The notes beneath the pieces are model-generated. The model was not told the origin of the DNA, searched no databases, and worked only from the letters and a program-made list of their open reading frames with translations. A stretch of DNA of 34,537 nucleotides from positions 1 through 34,537 of the forward strand of contig RAZJ01000029.1 of assembly GCA_003612625.1 (NCBI GenBank). Reading direction: 5' to 3'. Both the position numbers and the translations under genes were made by a program. Origin of the DNA: a bacterium 1XD42-1 (GTDB taxonomy: Bacteria; Bacillota; Clostridia; Oscillospirales; Ruminococcaceae). Positions 24,214 through 31,509 of this stretch are shown here, one piece after another (the first letter of the stretch is position 1; the number at the start of each line of letters is the position of its first letter).

Positions 24214-25443
24214 ATGAGCAATCTGGTCAGCATTGACTCTAAGGGATACGGAAAAATCTACAAGGCGGTCATGCGTGACCGCGAGCTTCCAATTTTGGCA
24301 AAAACCATTTACGCCTATTTCTGTGCCTACGCTGGCTGTGGAGTACAGGCGTACCCAAAGCGGGATAAAATTGTATCCGATTTGCAGATCAACAAAGACA
24401 CTTATACCAAACACTTGGGTTTACTGGTAGAACGGGGCTACATCGCCAAGGAGCGCGCTGCCACCGGAAACCTTTACACCATCCTCCTGTCGATTCCTGC
24501 CTACGATGCCTCCGAAAGAGCAGAAGCCGGAAACACCGATCTTCTCATCTTTGAGAACGCAGCGGCTCATGGTTTTGGCACCATTCCCAAGTTAGTCATG
24601 CTGGATCAGTCGCTGTCCCCGCAGGCAAAGGCCATTTACGCCTACTTCGCATCCTTTGCAGGAGCAGGCACGACGGCCTTTCCCCGCCGTTCCACCATTA
24701 TGAGTGAGCTGAAGATCGGCTCCCTGGGTACATACTACCGGCACTTTAATCAGCTGGTGGAGCGGGGGTATCTTTCCGTAGAGCAGCGCAAGGATAATGG
24801 CCGCTTTGATATTTGCATCTACCGGTTGGCCGTGGCTATCTGCACAGAATCCGTCAGAGAAGTAAAGCCATCCGTACCCAAGGCAGCAGCAACCCCTGCC
24901 ATGTCCGAAATACCGGAACACGGTGGAAAACCGTTGATGATCCCCTCACCCATGTCCGAAAAACCGTTGTCCGAAAAAGTGTTATCCGATAAATTGGAAC
25001 ACCAAAATCCCGGACATAAAAATAATAACAGGAGAAATATAATAAACAGCTCTTTGGAGAAAGAACAGGAATATAATCATCAGCCACAAGGGGGCAGTAT
25101 GCCTCGCCGTGCCTACACACCGGCCAATGTGATGGATTTGATTGGCTACAGCCAGCTGAGGAAGGATGTGGATGGCTGGGGACATCTGCTCAAAGACACG
25201 CTAAAGCAGCTCCAAACACCGGAAGAGGAAAGGCGCTACTGCCAGACAATGGACGCCCTTTTGCTGGAACTGGTGGGACAGCTGACCGCAGCACTTAACG
25301 GCACAACAAATAGCGGTCGGCTCTTGGCGGCTTTGCAGGGTCAGGAATTTTCGGCAATGATCGATGGCTTTCTGGATCGTTGGAGGGAGATCCGCAATGT
25401 GAAAGCCTATGTCGCTGCTTCCATTAAAAATTTGAGCCGCTAA
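24214..25443 (+). CDS. Double helix-turn-helix protein (HTH_36-like), putative replication/regulatory protein of the element
   Basis: The 409-residue protein contains two copies of a winged-helix unit. The first (about 10-90) includes GYGKIYKAVMRDRELPILAKT and YTKHLGLLVERGYI. The second (about 120-200) includes GFGTIPKLVMLDQSLSPQAKA and YYRHFNQLVERGYLSVEQRK. A disordered linker rich in Ser, Pro and Asn follows, then a C-terminal helical domain (about 300-409). HTH_36 proteins with this plan are common as the first gene of Firmicute integrative elements and plasmids, where they are thought to act in replication or control. Use of the ATG at 24214 is supported by AAAGGAAAGG upstream. No terminator separates it from leader A. 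Base composition is richer in G+C than in the chromosomal flank, consistent with transfer. Confidence 0.85.
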   Translation: MSNLVSIDSKGYGKIYKAVMRDRELPILAKTIYAYFCAYAGCGVQAYPKRDKIVSDLQINKDTYTKHLGLLVERGYIAKERAATGNLYTILLSIPAYDASERAEAGNTDLLIFENAAAHGFGTIPKLVMLDQSLSPQAKAIYAYFASFAGAGTTAFPRRSTIMSELKIGSLGTYYRHFNQLVERGYLSVEQRKDNGRFDICIYRLAVAICTESVREVKPSVPKAAATPAMSEIPEHGGKPLMIPSPMSEKPLSEKVLSDKLEHQNPGHKNNNRRNIINSSLEKEQEYNHQPQGGSMPRRAYTPANVMDLIGYSQLRKDVDGWGHLLKDTLKQLQTPEEERRYCQTMDALLLELVGQLTAALNGTTNSGRLLAALQGQEFSAMIDGFLDRWREIRNVKAYVAASIKNLSR

Positions 25444-25472
25444 TCGCACTGCTATTCGGTAAAATACGCAAA

Positions 25473-25509
25473 ATATAGTATTGACATTCAAGTATAAACA
25501 CTATATACT
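25473..25509 (+). promoter_or_regulatory. Promoter A with inverted-repeat operator, copy 1 of 2
   Basis: TTGACA (25481-25486) and TATACT (25504-25509) have 17-nt spacing. The half-sites ATATAGT (25473-25479) and ACTATAT (25500-25506) form an inverted repeat 20 nt apart around the -35 and over the -10. The same promoter and half-sites, with the same spacing, recur on the minus strand at 33592-33628. Confidence 0.8.
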
Positions 25510-25511
25510 GT

Positions 25512-25625
25512 GTTTACAGTGTTTTTTGAATTCTTCGTTGGATTCTTTGAGTTGGCGGCTTCGTTGCCGCTGTATGAATTGCTTTTGAGCGCAGTACCCC
25601 GTTATGGGCGTACTGTGCCTTTTTT
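25512..25625 (+). ncRNA. Leader RNA A: two UUCGUU-loop hairpins plus terminator (duplicated leader element)
   Basis: The predicted transcript starts near 25515. Hairpin 1 is GAATTC-TTCGTT-GGATTC (25528-25545). Hairpin 2 has core GCGGC-TTCGTT-GCCGC within 25553-25572. A terminator stem ends at about 25618 with a T run to 25625. About 86 of 103 aligned positions are identical to leader B on the opposite strand at 33.6-33.5 kb. Stem differences between the copies are compensatory. No ORF with a ribosome site is seen. It precedes the rightward element operon. Confidence 0.75.
25589..25625 (+). terminator. Leader A terminator 1
   Basis: GCGCAGTAC pairs with GTACTGTGC (25589-25597 with 25610-25618, one wobble) and is followed by six or more T residues. 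It sits between the promoter and the first gene, so transcription of the operon needs read-through. Confidence 0.88.
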
Positions 25626-25725
25626 GTTTATCAGGCCATCAGGAAAATAATCCGGATTTTGTTCCGGTTTAGATAAAGAGTTTACGAGAGAGGAGGGCAT
25701 CTGCCACCAGTCGAACAGGGATTCC

Positions 25726-25770
25726 GGGGAGTAAAGCAGCAATACGCCGCTTTACTCCCCTTTTATTTTT
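25726..25770 (+). terminator. Leader A terminator 2
   Basis: A 12-bp perfect stem GGGGAGTAAAGC / GCTTTACTCCCC (25726-25737 with 25749-25760) is followed by TTTTATTTTTT, 24 nt before the first gene of the operon. It is a second strong terminator in the same leader. Confidence 0.9.
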
Positions 25771-25793
25771 TATCAAAGAAAGGATGTCTGAAA

Positions 25794-26165
25794 ATGCAAA
25801 GAACAGAAAACACGATCACAATGCTCGGCGAACAGATGGAGGTCTTTATCGGCGCAGGATGCCTGTCCGGACACGATTTCCAGATCATCTCTCAGATTCC
25901 GGCCATCATTACCGGCCTCTGCCGCACACTGTCAAAGCGTCAGGTTGCCCGGGCCTTTATGAACCATGTCCGTATTGGTGACACAGTGGCCCTGGTCGAT
26001 AAGAAAATGGGCTGCTCTTTCCGCCTAAAGATGGAGGCATATGCGGTCTGCGTTTTGGGAATTCATTTCACGACCAGGCCGCCCGAAAACGCCGCTCAGG
26101 TCTATTACCTGATCAATGACCTTCTGCTGCAGCGCCACGATAACAGAATGGCGGTGGCTGCGTGA
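25794..26165 (+). CDS. Hypothetical protein, first gene of the rightward element operon
   Basis: The 123-residue soluble protein is of no recognised family. It has an amphipathic N-terminus (TENTITMLGEQMEVFIGAG), a helical middle with QIISQIPAIITGLCRTLSKRQ, a segment RIGDTVALVDKKMGCSFRLKMEAYAV and a C-terminal helix VYYLINDLLLQRHDN. AAAGGATG precedes the ATG at 25794. Expression depends on passing two terminators in the leader. It overlaps the next gene by 4 nt (GTGA), indicating coupling. As the leader-proximal gene it could take part in regulation, but nothing in the sequence proves this. Confidence 0.78.
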   Translation: MQRTENTITMLGEQMEVFIGAGCLSGHDFQIISQIPAIITGLCRTLSKRQVARAFMNHVRIGDTVALVDKKMGCSFRLKMEAYAVCVLGIHFTTRPPENAAQVYYLINDLLLQRHDNRMAVAA

Positions 26166-26347
26166 GGATTGGTTCCAAGGTGGTTCTGAAAGAAACGGTT
26201 ATTGTGGTAACTGGAGCAAAGGCTCAAGCACTGCCCATCGGCACAAAGGGTATCCTCAAAAGGGTTCATCGAGACGCAGCAACGCTCCAAATTGGCGGAG
26301 CCCTTTATTCGGATATTCCGCTCCAATCGCTGAAACAGGACCAATAA
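26162..26347 (+). CDS. Small KOW/SH3-like protein
   Basis: The 61-residue protein begins with GTG at 26162, overlapping the previous stop as GTGA; no strong ribosome site is present, so coupling is assumed. Its pattern, MRIGSKVVLKETVIVVTG then LPIGTKGILKRVHRDAATLQI and DIPLQSLK, is that of a single small beta barrel with a KOW-like Gly turn, as in ribosomal or NusG-type KOW motifs. The match is only by eye. Being encoded right after an antitermination-like leader it is an attractive RNA- or RNAP-binding candidate, but this is conjecture. Confidence 0.65.
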   Translation: MRIGSKVVLKETVIVVTGAKAQALPIGTKGILKRVHRDAATLQIGGALYSDIPLQSLKQDQ

Positions 26348-26427
26348 AACAGTGTGAACGCTGGCTTTCTGCTTTTGGAAAGGCCGCCTGGCTTTGGCAC
26401 AGACGGAACATGAGAAAGGAGGCTTCG

Positions 26428-27003
26428 ATGGTACCCCGCACGATAAGAAACCAGCTGTTTGAAGAGCAGTCAGCACTGATCGACAAAACCATGAACCGCT
26501 ATTACGGAATGATTCGGGCGTGCCATCTTTGTCAGGAGGATGTCCGGCAGGAACTGGCGCTCCAGATGCTGCTGTGTTTGGAGGAATATGACCCTCTGCG
26601 TTGTCCCAATCTGGCCGCCTATTTAGTCCTTTATCTGCGTTATGCCCTGCTAAAGCTGGCGCTTCCCAGCAAGCGATATGGGATTCCCTATCTGCCGGCA
26701 GAGCAAAAGGTTTCGGTGGTTTCGGTGGTTTCGGTGGATGACAACTGCTGCCACATTCCCTGTTCATGGGACCCCTATGATGCAGTGGAAATTTGGGATG
26801 AAGTCTATGCGTTGCCCCCCGTACAGCAGGCGGCTATCCGCCGCTTGCTGTATGGGGAACGCCTCCACTGCACCAATAAGGCGCTTGCAGCATCCCGCAG
26901 ACACCTGCGTTGGTACACCGGTGCGCCGGGAACCCGATATAGAATAAAAAAGGAGGGTGAATCCTATGCCGAGGCAGAAAACGGAACCTGTAGTTCTGGC
27001 TGA
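26428..27003 (+). CDS. Sigma-70-like factor of the element
   Basis: The 191-residue protein starts at the ATG at 26428, with AAAGGAGG five nt upstream; an in-frame extension to 26116 is a shadow of the two preceding genes. Residues about 12-75 resemble sigma region 2: LIDKTMNRYYGMIRACHL, EDVRQELALQMLLCLEEYDP, then AAYLVLYLRYALLKL. A C-terminal segment LPPVQQAAIRRLLYGERLHCTNKALAASRRHL has the look of region 4. The linker contains VSVVSVVSV, encoded by three tandem 9-bp units at 26711-26737. The last 38 nt overlap the next gene. It may direct or adjust transcription of the element, though regions 2 and 4 are divergent and activity is not assured. Confidence 0.68.
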   Translation: MVPRTIRNQLFEEQSALIDKTMNRYYGMIRACHLCQEDVRQELALQMLLCLEEYDPLRCPNLAAYLVLYLRYALLKLALPSKRYGIPYLPAEQKVSVVSVVSVDDNCCHIPCSWDPYDAVEIWDEVYALPPVQQAAIRRLLYGERLHCTNKALAASRRHLRWYTGAPGTRYRIKKEGESYAEAENGTCSSG

Positions 27004-28141
27004 TACTTCCCGCCTGACCTTTTCGGAGCGGCTGGAATATCAAAAGCTGGGAATTATGGCGGATGACCTGCCAACGATTTATTTGAACAACCGAATGGAG
27101 AAGGCCGAGTACGACAGCGTGCTCGGCCTTTTTCTCGAAAAAATGTCCCGCCGCCCCAAAGCGGAATTGGACGAAGAGGTGCAGGCCCGCCTGACTGGCA
27201 ATCAGGGATGGCCAAAGCCTGGACCGGAGATGACCTTGTTCGGTGTGGAGCGTCGGCCGGTCATTGATGTCAATGAGGAGTTTGAACTGACCATCGCCCA
27301 CAGCTATACCCTAAAACGGGTCATTGCAAAGTATCTCTCCGTTCGGCTGGGCGTTCCTGTTTACAGCCCCTCCCTGCTTTTGCAGCATCCTCATCATCCC
27401 TATATGCTGGCAAAGCCGGATTTTATCGCCGTATTTCCCGATCCGGAAACCGGGGAGCTGAACCGGCTTGTCAATGTAAAGTGTAAAACAGCGACCTACT
27501 GGAAGCTGGAGGAACTGAAAAACCAGATCCCGATGGAACACGAACTGCTTTGCAGGCATGAGATGGCGGTGGCCGACCTGGATGAAACGATCCTCGCCTA
27601 CCTCTGCGACAACAACGAGGGGGGCTTTGTGCTCTATCATCTGGACCGGGATCGAATCGCCGAAACCAAAATCATCCAGTGTGCCAAGAGCTTCTGGAAC
27701 GGCTATGTGGAACAGGGGCTTCTGCCCATACCCACTATGCCATCGGACGCGGCGGAGCGGGATATTGCCCTGTATGCGGCATCCCGTCGCCGGTATCGCC
27801 GTCCACCGGATGTGCTAAAGCGCGGAATGGCTGAATTGGCGGCGGCTTATGAATCGCAGAAAGAGGTATGCGATCATTATAAAACGGCCTTTGAGGATGC
27901 AAAGGAGGAATTGGCGCAAATCGAACATCAACTTTCTGCTCTTATGTTGGACAATGCAGAGGGGCAGTGCGGAGATGTGAAAATGCGTTGGACATCCCGC
28001 AAAACACGGTCGGTAGATATGGATGGTTTGGCTGCTGCCTACCCGGATATTTATGCCCGATTCGTGACCGAAAAGGTAAGACCCGGTTTCGAGGTCAAGC
28101 TGAAGAAGCCGACGAAGAAAAAAGAACAGGAGGCGGCGTAA
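26966..28141 (+). CDS. YqaJ-type (PD-(D/E)XK fold) recombination nuclease-like protein
   Basis: The 391-residue protein starts at the ATG at 26966, with AGGAGG 9 nt upstream; GTG at 26957 is an alternative. The YqaJ/lambda-exonuclease-like core spans about 110-240: HPYMLAKPDFIAVFPDP with Asp152, LVNVKCKTATYW, and IPMEHELLCRHEMAVADL. The C-terminal part has the coiled coil and KMRWTSRKTRSVDMDGLAAAYPDIY pattern seen in phage YqaJ recombinases that work with RecT-like annealing proteins. The usual Glu of the E-x-K catalytic pair is Asn170 here (N-V-K172), so nuclease activity is doubtful or uses another acid. No recT is in the window. It overlaps the sigma-like gene and the next gene (TAATG), within the operon. 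Confidence 0.75.
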   Translation: MPRQKTEPVVLADTSRLTFSERLEYQKLGIMADDLPTIYLNNRMEKAEYDSVLGLFLEKMSRRPKAELDEEVQARLTGNQGWPKPGPEMTLFGVERRPVIDVNEEFELTIAHSYTLKRVIAKYLSVRLGVPVYSPSLLLQHPHHPYMLAKPDFIAVFPDPETGELNRLVNVKCKTATYWKLEELKNQIPMEHELLCRHEMAVADLDETILAYLCDNNEGGFVLYHLDRDRIAETKIIQCAKSFWNGYVEQGLLPIPTMPSDAAERDIALYAASRRRYRRPPDVLKRGMAELAAAYESQKEVCDHYKTAFEDAKEELAQIEHQLSALMLDNAEGQCGDVKMRWTSRKTRSVDMDGLAAAYPDIYARFVTEKVRPGFEVKLKKPTKKKEQEAA

Positions 28142-28437
28142 TGGCAAGGCAAAAAAAGACACAGCCCCCCTATTGGACGGAACTGTCCGAGGGTGTGATG
28201 AAGATCCATTTGTCCGGCGATACCCTGCCGGATAGGGCGTTTCTGGAGATCTTGGAACTGATGAAGAAAAACCGTGAAAGCCCACAGCCACGAGCGGTTT
28301 GTTTTGTGGTGTCGGACAGCACGATGATGATGACCGTGCGCTATGCTTTCCCTTCCGCCTTTTACGAGGCTGTTGTTCTGGAGCAGCAGGCGCAAGCGAT
28401 TGATTTAGAGAGGTTGCAAAATGCAGTTGGCATGTGA
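28141..28437 (+). CDS. Small hypothetical protein between YqaJ and RecD2 genes
   Basis: The 98-residue protein has its start ATG overlapping the preceding stop by one base (TAATG), and AGGAGG lies seven nt upstream. Features are a basic N-terminus (MARQKKTQPPYW), an SGDTLPDRAFLEILELMKKN helix, PRAVCFVVSDSTMMMTVRYAFPS, which looks like two beta strands, and a C-terminal helix ALEQQAQ-like. There is no recognised domain, signal or membrane segment. It ends inside the helicase gene by 17 nt. The position suggests an accessory factor for the recombination and helicase pair. Confidence 0.78.
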   Translation: MARQKKTQPPYWTELSEGVMKIHLSGDTLPDRAFLEILELMKKNRESPQPRAVCFVVSDSTMMMTVRYAFPSAFYEAVVLEQQAQAIDLERLQNAVGM

Positions 28438-30637
28438 ATATCTGCAGACCCTTTGGCCCAAATCCGGTATGGAAGTGGAAACGGAATTTCGCATCGTCCG
28501 GTACCAGCCCCTTCCCGGTGGGGAATACTCCTATGAGTTCACCGCAAAGGGAGAGGGCCTGCCGGAGAGCAATTATTTTGAGATCGTGCTGGACGGGGAT
28601 ATGGTATCGGACGCCCAGTATGGGGATACCTTTCTTGTCCGCTCCTTCCAAACCAGAGTCAAACGAACCAAAGAGAATGTATTGGGCTATCTATCCTCCG
28701 GCGCCGTTAAAGGTGTAGGGCCGGCCGTTGCCAAGAAAATCGTTGAACACTTTGGCGTCGAGGCCTTGGAGATTTTAGAGAATGACCCCAAACGGCTGCG
28801 GGAGGTCAGCGGCATCGGTGAAAAGGTTCTGGAGGCTATCACCAGCAGCTTTGAGGAAAACCGGGAAGTAAACGCTCTGCTGCTCTACATCGGACAGTAT
28901 TATGCCAATGCGCTGAACAGCGACCCCAACGCCAAATGCCCCGTTACACTGAACAAGGCGAGGAAGATTGTTGCCCATTTTGGCGACCGGGCGCTGGAGA
29001 TTATCCGGTCGGACATTTACCACCTATGTGAAGTGGACGGCTTCGGGTTCCTGACCGTGGACAATATGACGCAGCGGATGCAAAAGCCCATGAACACCCT
29101 GCCCAGGGTAAAGGCGGCAGCTCTGTATATTCTCAAGCAGGCCCGCCAGCAGTATGGACACCTTTATCTTACGCCGGAGGAATTTTTACAGGAGCTTAAA
29201 AAGAACCTCAATCACAAAAAAGCGACCTACCGCTTCAGCGAACAGGAGCTTCGGCCCCTTGCCAACGAGGTCTTGTGTACGGAACAGATTGCCTATCACA
29301 ACAAGTCCATCTATCTTCTGAAGGATTATCAAAACGAAAAATCCTTCGCTGATAAAATGGCGATTCGGCTGTACCAGGACAGGTTCAACCGCAGGATTCC
29401 TCCTGCCAGCATCAAAAATGGCGAAACGCTGTCAGAAGAACAAAAGCAAGCCACCATCATGGCGCTGCTCCACAATACCTGTGTGATCACAGGCGGCCCT
29501 GGAACCGGTAAGACCACGACGGTACGCACCATCTTGGAGAACCTGGTTGGGAAAGGTGTCCGAAGGGATGCCATCCTGCTTTGCGCTCCCACCGGACGGG
29601 CTGCCAAGCGGTTGTCCGAAGCTACCGGCTATCCCGCTTGCACAATCCATCGGGCCTTTGGAATATGGGAGGATGGCAGCGATGATACCGGAAGTGTCAA
29701 GGCGCTGGATCTGGTCATTGTGGATGAGGTATCCATGTTAGATATGTGGCTCGGCGCACAACTGTTATCCCGCATTTCCCCGGAGACCAGGCTCATTCTG
29801 GTGGGGGATGCGGCACAGCTTCCCAGCGTGGGGCCGGGGAATGTTTTGGCAGAGATTATCCGTTCCGGGGTAGTACCAGTGGTACATCTTAAAACCGTTT
29901 TTCGCCAGGTGTCCGGCAGTTCTATCGCCGTCAACGCACAGCTCATCGACAGCAGGGAGACAGAGCTTGTCTTTGATGACAACTTCGCCATGATTCCGGC
30001 AAAGGACCAGCAGGAGGCCATGTATCTGCTCTGCGCCCTCTATAAACGGGCGGTGGAGTCGGCCGGGCCGGAAAATGTACAGATCTTGACACCGGTGCGA
30101 AAAGAGGGACATCAATGCGGCGTGAACAATCTGAACACCTCGATCCAAAGTATGGTGCAGGACGCTCCTGGGCTGGGATACCATCACTATGGGCGGTATT
30201 ACTGCGTGGGCGATCCGGTGATCCAGAATAAAAATGCCGGCGGTGTTTATAACGGTGAGATTGGAGTTGTCACCGAGGTGGAACCGGATAAGATCCATAT
30301 CCGTTTTGCGGGATATGAGAAGGACCTGGTTTACGATGATGAAAAAATAGGGCTTCTGGACCTGGCATATGCCCTGACGGTACACAAAAGCCAGGGCAGC
30401 GAGTATTCTATCGTTATCGTGCCGGTTTTGAAAGAGCACACCTTTATGCTCACCCGCAATCTGATCTACACCGCCATTACCCGCGGCAAATCCAAGGTGT
30501 TCCTTGTGGGAAATCGCTGGGCGCTGGAACGGGCAATCAAAAAAGAGGATACCAGCAAGTGGCATACCCATTTGGCGTTGCGTATCCAAAGCAGCTACAA
30601 CCGGCTGTTGGAGGCTGAAAAGAATGTGGCGGCGTGA
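28421..30637 (+). CDS. RecD2-type superfamily 1B DNA helicase
   Basis: The 738-residue 5'-3' DNA helicase is of the RecD2/TraA class. The N-terminal OB-like part (to about 85) is followed by helix-hairpin-helix motifs (AVKGVGPAVAKKIV at 95-108, LREVSGIGEKVLEAI at 126-140). The helicase core has motif I GGPGTGKTTT (358-367), APTGRAAKRL (Ia), VDEVSMLD (motif II, about 434-441), GDAAQLPSVGPG (III), FRQ (IV), LAYALTVHKSQGSEY (V) and YTAITRGKSKV (VI). Length matches RecD2. It likely unwinds DNA in element replication, transfer or recombination together with the YqaJ-like protein. It overlaps the previous gene by 17 nt, and 33 nt separate it from the next gene. Confidence 0.93.
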   Translation: MQLACEYLQTLWPKSGMEVETEFRIVRYQPLPGGEYSYEFTAKGEGLPESNYFEIVLDGDMVSDAQYGDTFLVRSFQTRVKRTKENVLGYLSSGAVKGVGPAVAKKIVEHFGVEALEILENDPKRLREVSGIGEKVLEAITSSFEENREVNALLLYIGQYYANALNSDPNAKCPVTLNKARKIVAHFGDRALEIIRSDIYHLCEVDGFGFLTVDNMTQRMQKPMNTLPRVKAAALYILKQARQQYGHLYLTPEEFLQELKKNLNHKKATYRFSEQELRPLANEVLCTEQIAYHNKSIYLLKDYQNEKSFADKMAIRLYQDRFNRRIPPASIKNGETLSEEQKQATIMALLHNTCVITGGPGTGKTTTVRTILENLVGKGVRRDAILLCAPTGRAAKRLSEATGYPACTIHRAFGIWEDGSDDTGSVKALDLVIVDEVSMLDMWLGAQLLSRISPETRLILVGDAAQLPSVGPGNVLAEIIRSGVVPVVHLKTVFRQVSGSSIAVNAQLIDSRETELVFDDNFAMIPAKDQQEAMYLLCALYKRAVESAGPENVQILTPVRKEGHQCGVNNLNTSIQSMVQDAPGLGYHHYGRYYCVGDPVIQNKNAGGVYNGEIGVVTEVEPDKIHIRFAGYEKDLVYDDEKIGLLDLAYALTVHKSQGSEYSIVIVPVLKEHTFMLTRNLIYTAITRGKSKVFLVGNRWALERAIKKEDTSKWHTHLALRIQSSYNRLLEAEKNVAA

Positions 30638-30670
30638 AGCTGTCAGAGAAAAATAAGGAGGTCCAGGATT

Positions 30671-31060
30671 ATGGAAAATCGAAGGAATTTCCAAATGGCA
30701 AGAAAACTCAAGCTGGGGCGCAGAAATTATGGCCGTATGAGAAGGCTGCTAGACCGAAAGGCGCCTAAAACCTTTTTGGAACTGTTGGAGAACGGCCGGG
30801 AGTTGGACTGCGACCTTATAATCGGGGATGTCGATATGCCGGCTTCCTTTGTCTGGACGGCGGGCAGCCGAATCAGTAGGTATGGTATTGAAAAATACCG
30901 CCCGCTGATGGATGCGCCTATCCGATGCCTGCCTGACGGGAGTATTGAGCTTTTGTGCGATGATTGGCAGCTGGGCGAGAAATTTTGCTTGGCGGCAGCC
31001 GGGTATATCAGAGAGGCCGAGTATCAGCGCATTCTTGAGATGGAAGGAGAAAAAAATTGA
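30671..31060 (+). CDS. Hypothetical element protein
   Basis: The 129-residue protein is preceded by AAGGAGG. It has a very basic start (ENRRNFQMARKLKLGRRNYGRMRRLLDRK) that could bind nucleic acid. The rest is acidic: LLENGRELDCDLIIGDVDMP, SFVWTAGSRISRYGIEKY, PDGSIELLCDDWQLGEKF and a final helix REAEYQRILEMEGE. I do not recognise a family. It overlaps the next gene as TTGA. It is part of the rightward operon behind the helicase. Confidence 0.78.
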   Translation: MENRRNFQMARKLKLGRRNYGRMRRLLDRKAPKTFLELLENGRELDCDLIIGDVDMPASFVWTAGSRISRYGIEKYRPLMDAPIRCLPDGSIELLCDDWQLGEKFCLAAAGYIREAEYQRILEMEGEKN

Positions 31061-31437
31061 GCGAAATGATACAGGACAAGAGTGCAGTTGCAACGACCAT
31101 TCTACAGCAGTTAGGCGGCCGTGAATTTCTGATAATGACCGGCAGCAAAAATCTGGTGTACGATGAAAACTCCCTGCGGATGCGATTGACTCGCAACCGC
31201 AGCGGCGCCAATATCCTGAAAATCACCCTGTGCGGGGATGACCTTTATGATATGGTGTTTACCTATCATCGGGCGCCGGGCTATCAGCTCAAGGACGGCA
31301 AGGTGCTTGAGCGCAAGGAGGTTTTCAAGGAGATCAAACGGTATGAGGGGGTCTATTGCGATATGCTTCACTCCCTCTTTACCGAGGTGACGGGGCTTGA
31401 AACTCACTGGCCCAAAGTGGCTGAGAAAAAAGTGTAA
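31057..31437 (+). CDS. Hypothetical protein, phage/element type
   Basis: The 126-residue protein starts with TTG at 31057, overlapping the previous stop by 4 nt with GGAGA six nt upstream; the ATG at 31066 has poorer spacing. The sequence looks like a compact alpha/beta domain: LGGREFLIMTGSKNLVYDEN, LRMRLTRNRSGANILKITLCG, DLYDMVFTYHRAPGYQL, FKEIKRYEGVYCDMLHSLF. The run from GREFLIMTG through FTYHRAPG is familiar from small phage and conjugative-element proteins of unknown function. No catalytic motif is evident. Confidence 0.75.
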   Translation: MSEMIQDKSAVATTILQQLGGREFLIMTGSKNLVYDENSLRMRLTRNRSGANILKITLCGDDLYDMVFTYHRAPGYQLKDGKVLERKEVFKEIKRYEGVYCDMLHSLFTEVTGLETHWPKVAEKKV

Positions 31438-31509
31438 ATGTAGGATTTATACGGACGGCGGCCTGTTGTGCTGCCGTTCGTCCAATTTGCGGAGAAAGAA
31501 GGAATCTAT

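Noticed and set aside
26105-26767. 220-codon Pro/Ser-rich minus-strand ORF
   Set aside because: It is antisense to the KOW-like and sigma-like genes, has no ribosome site and has shadow composition.
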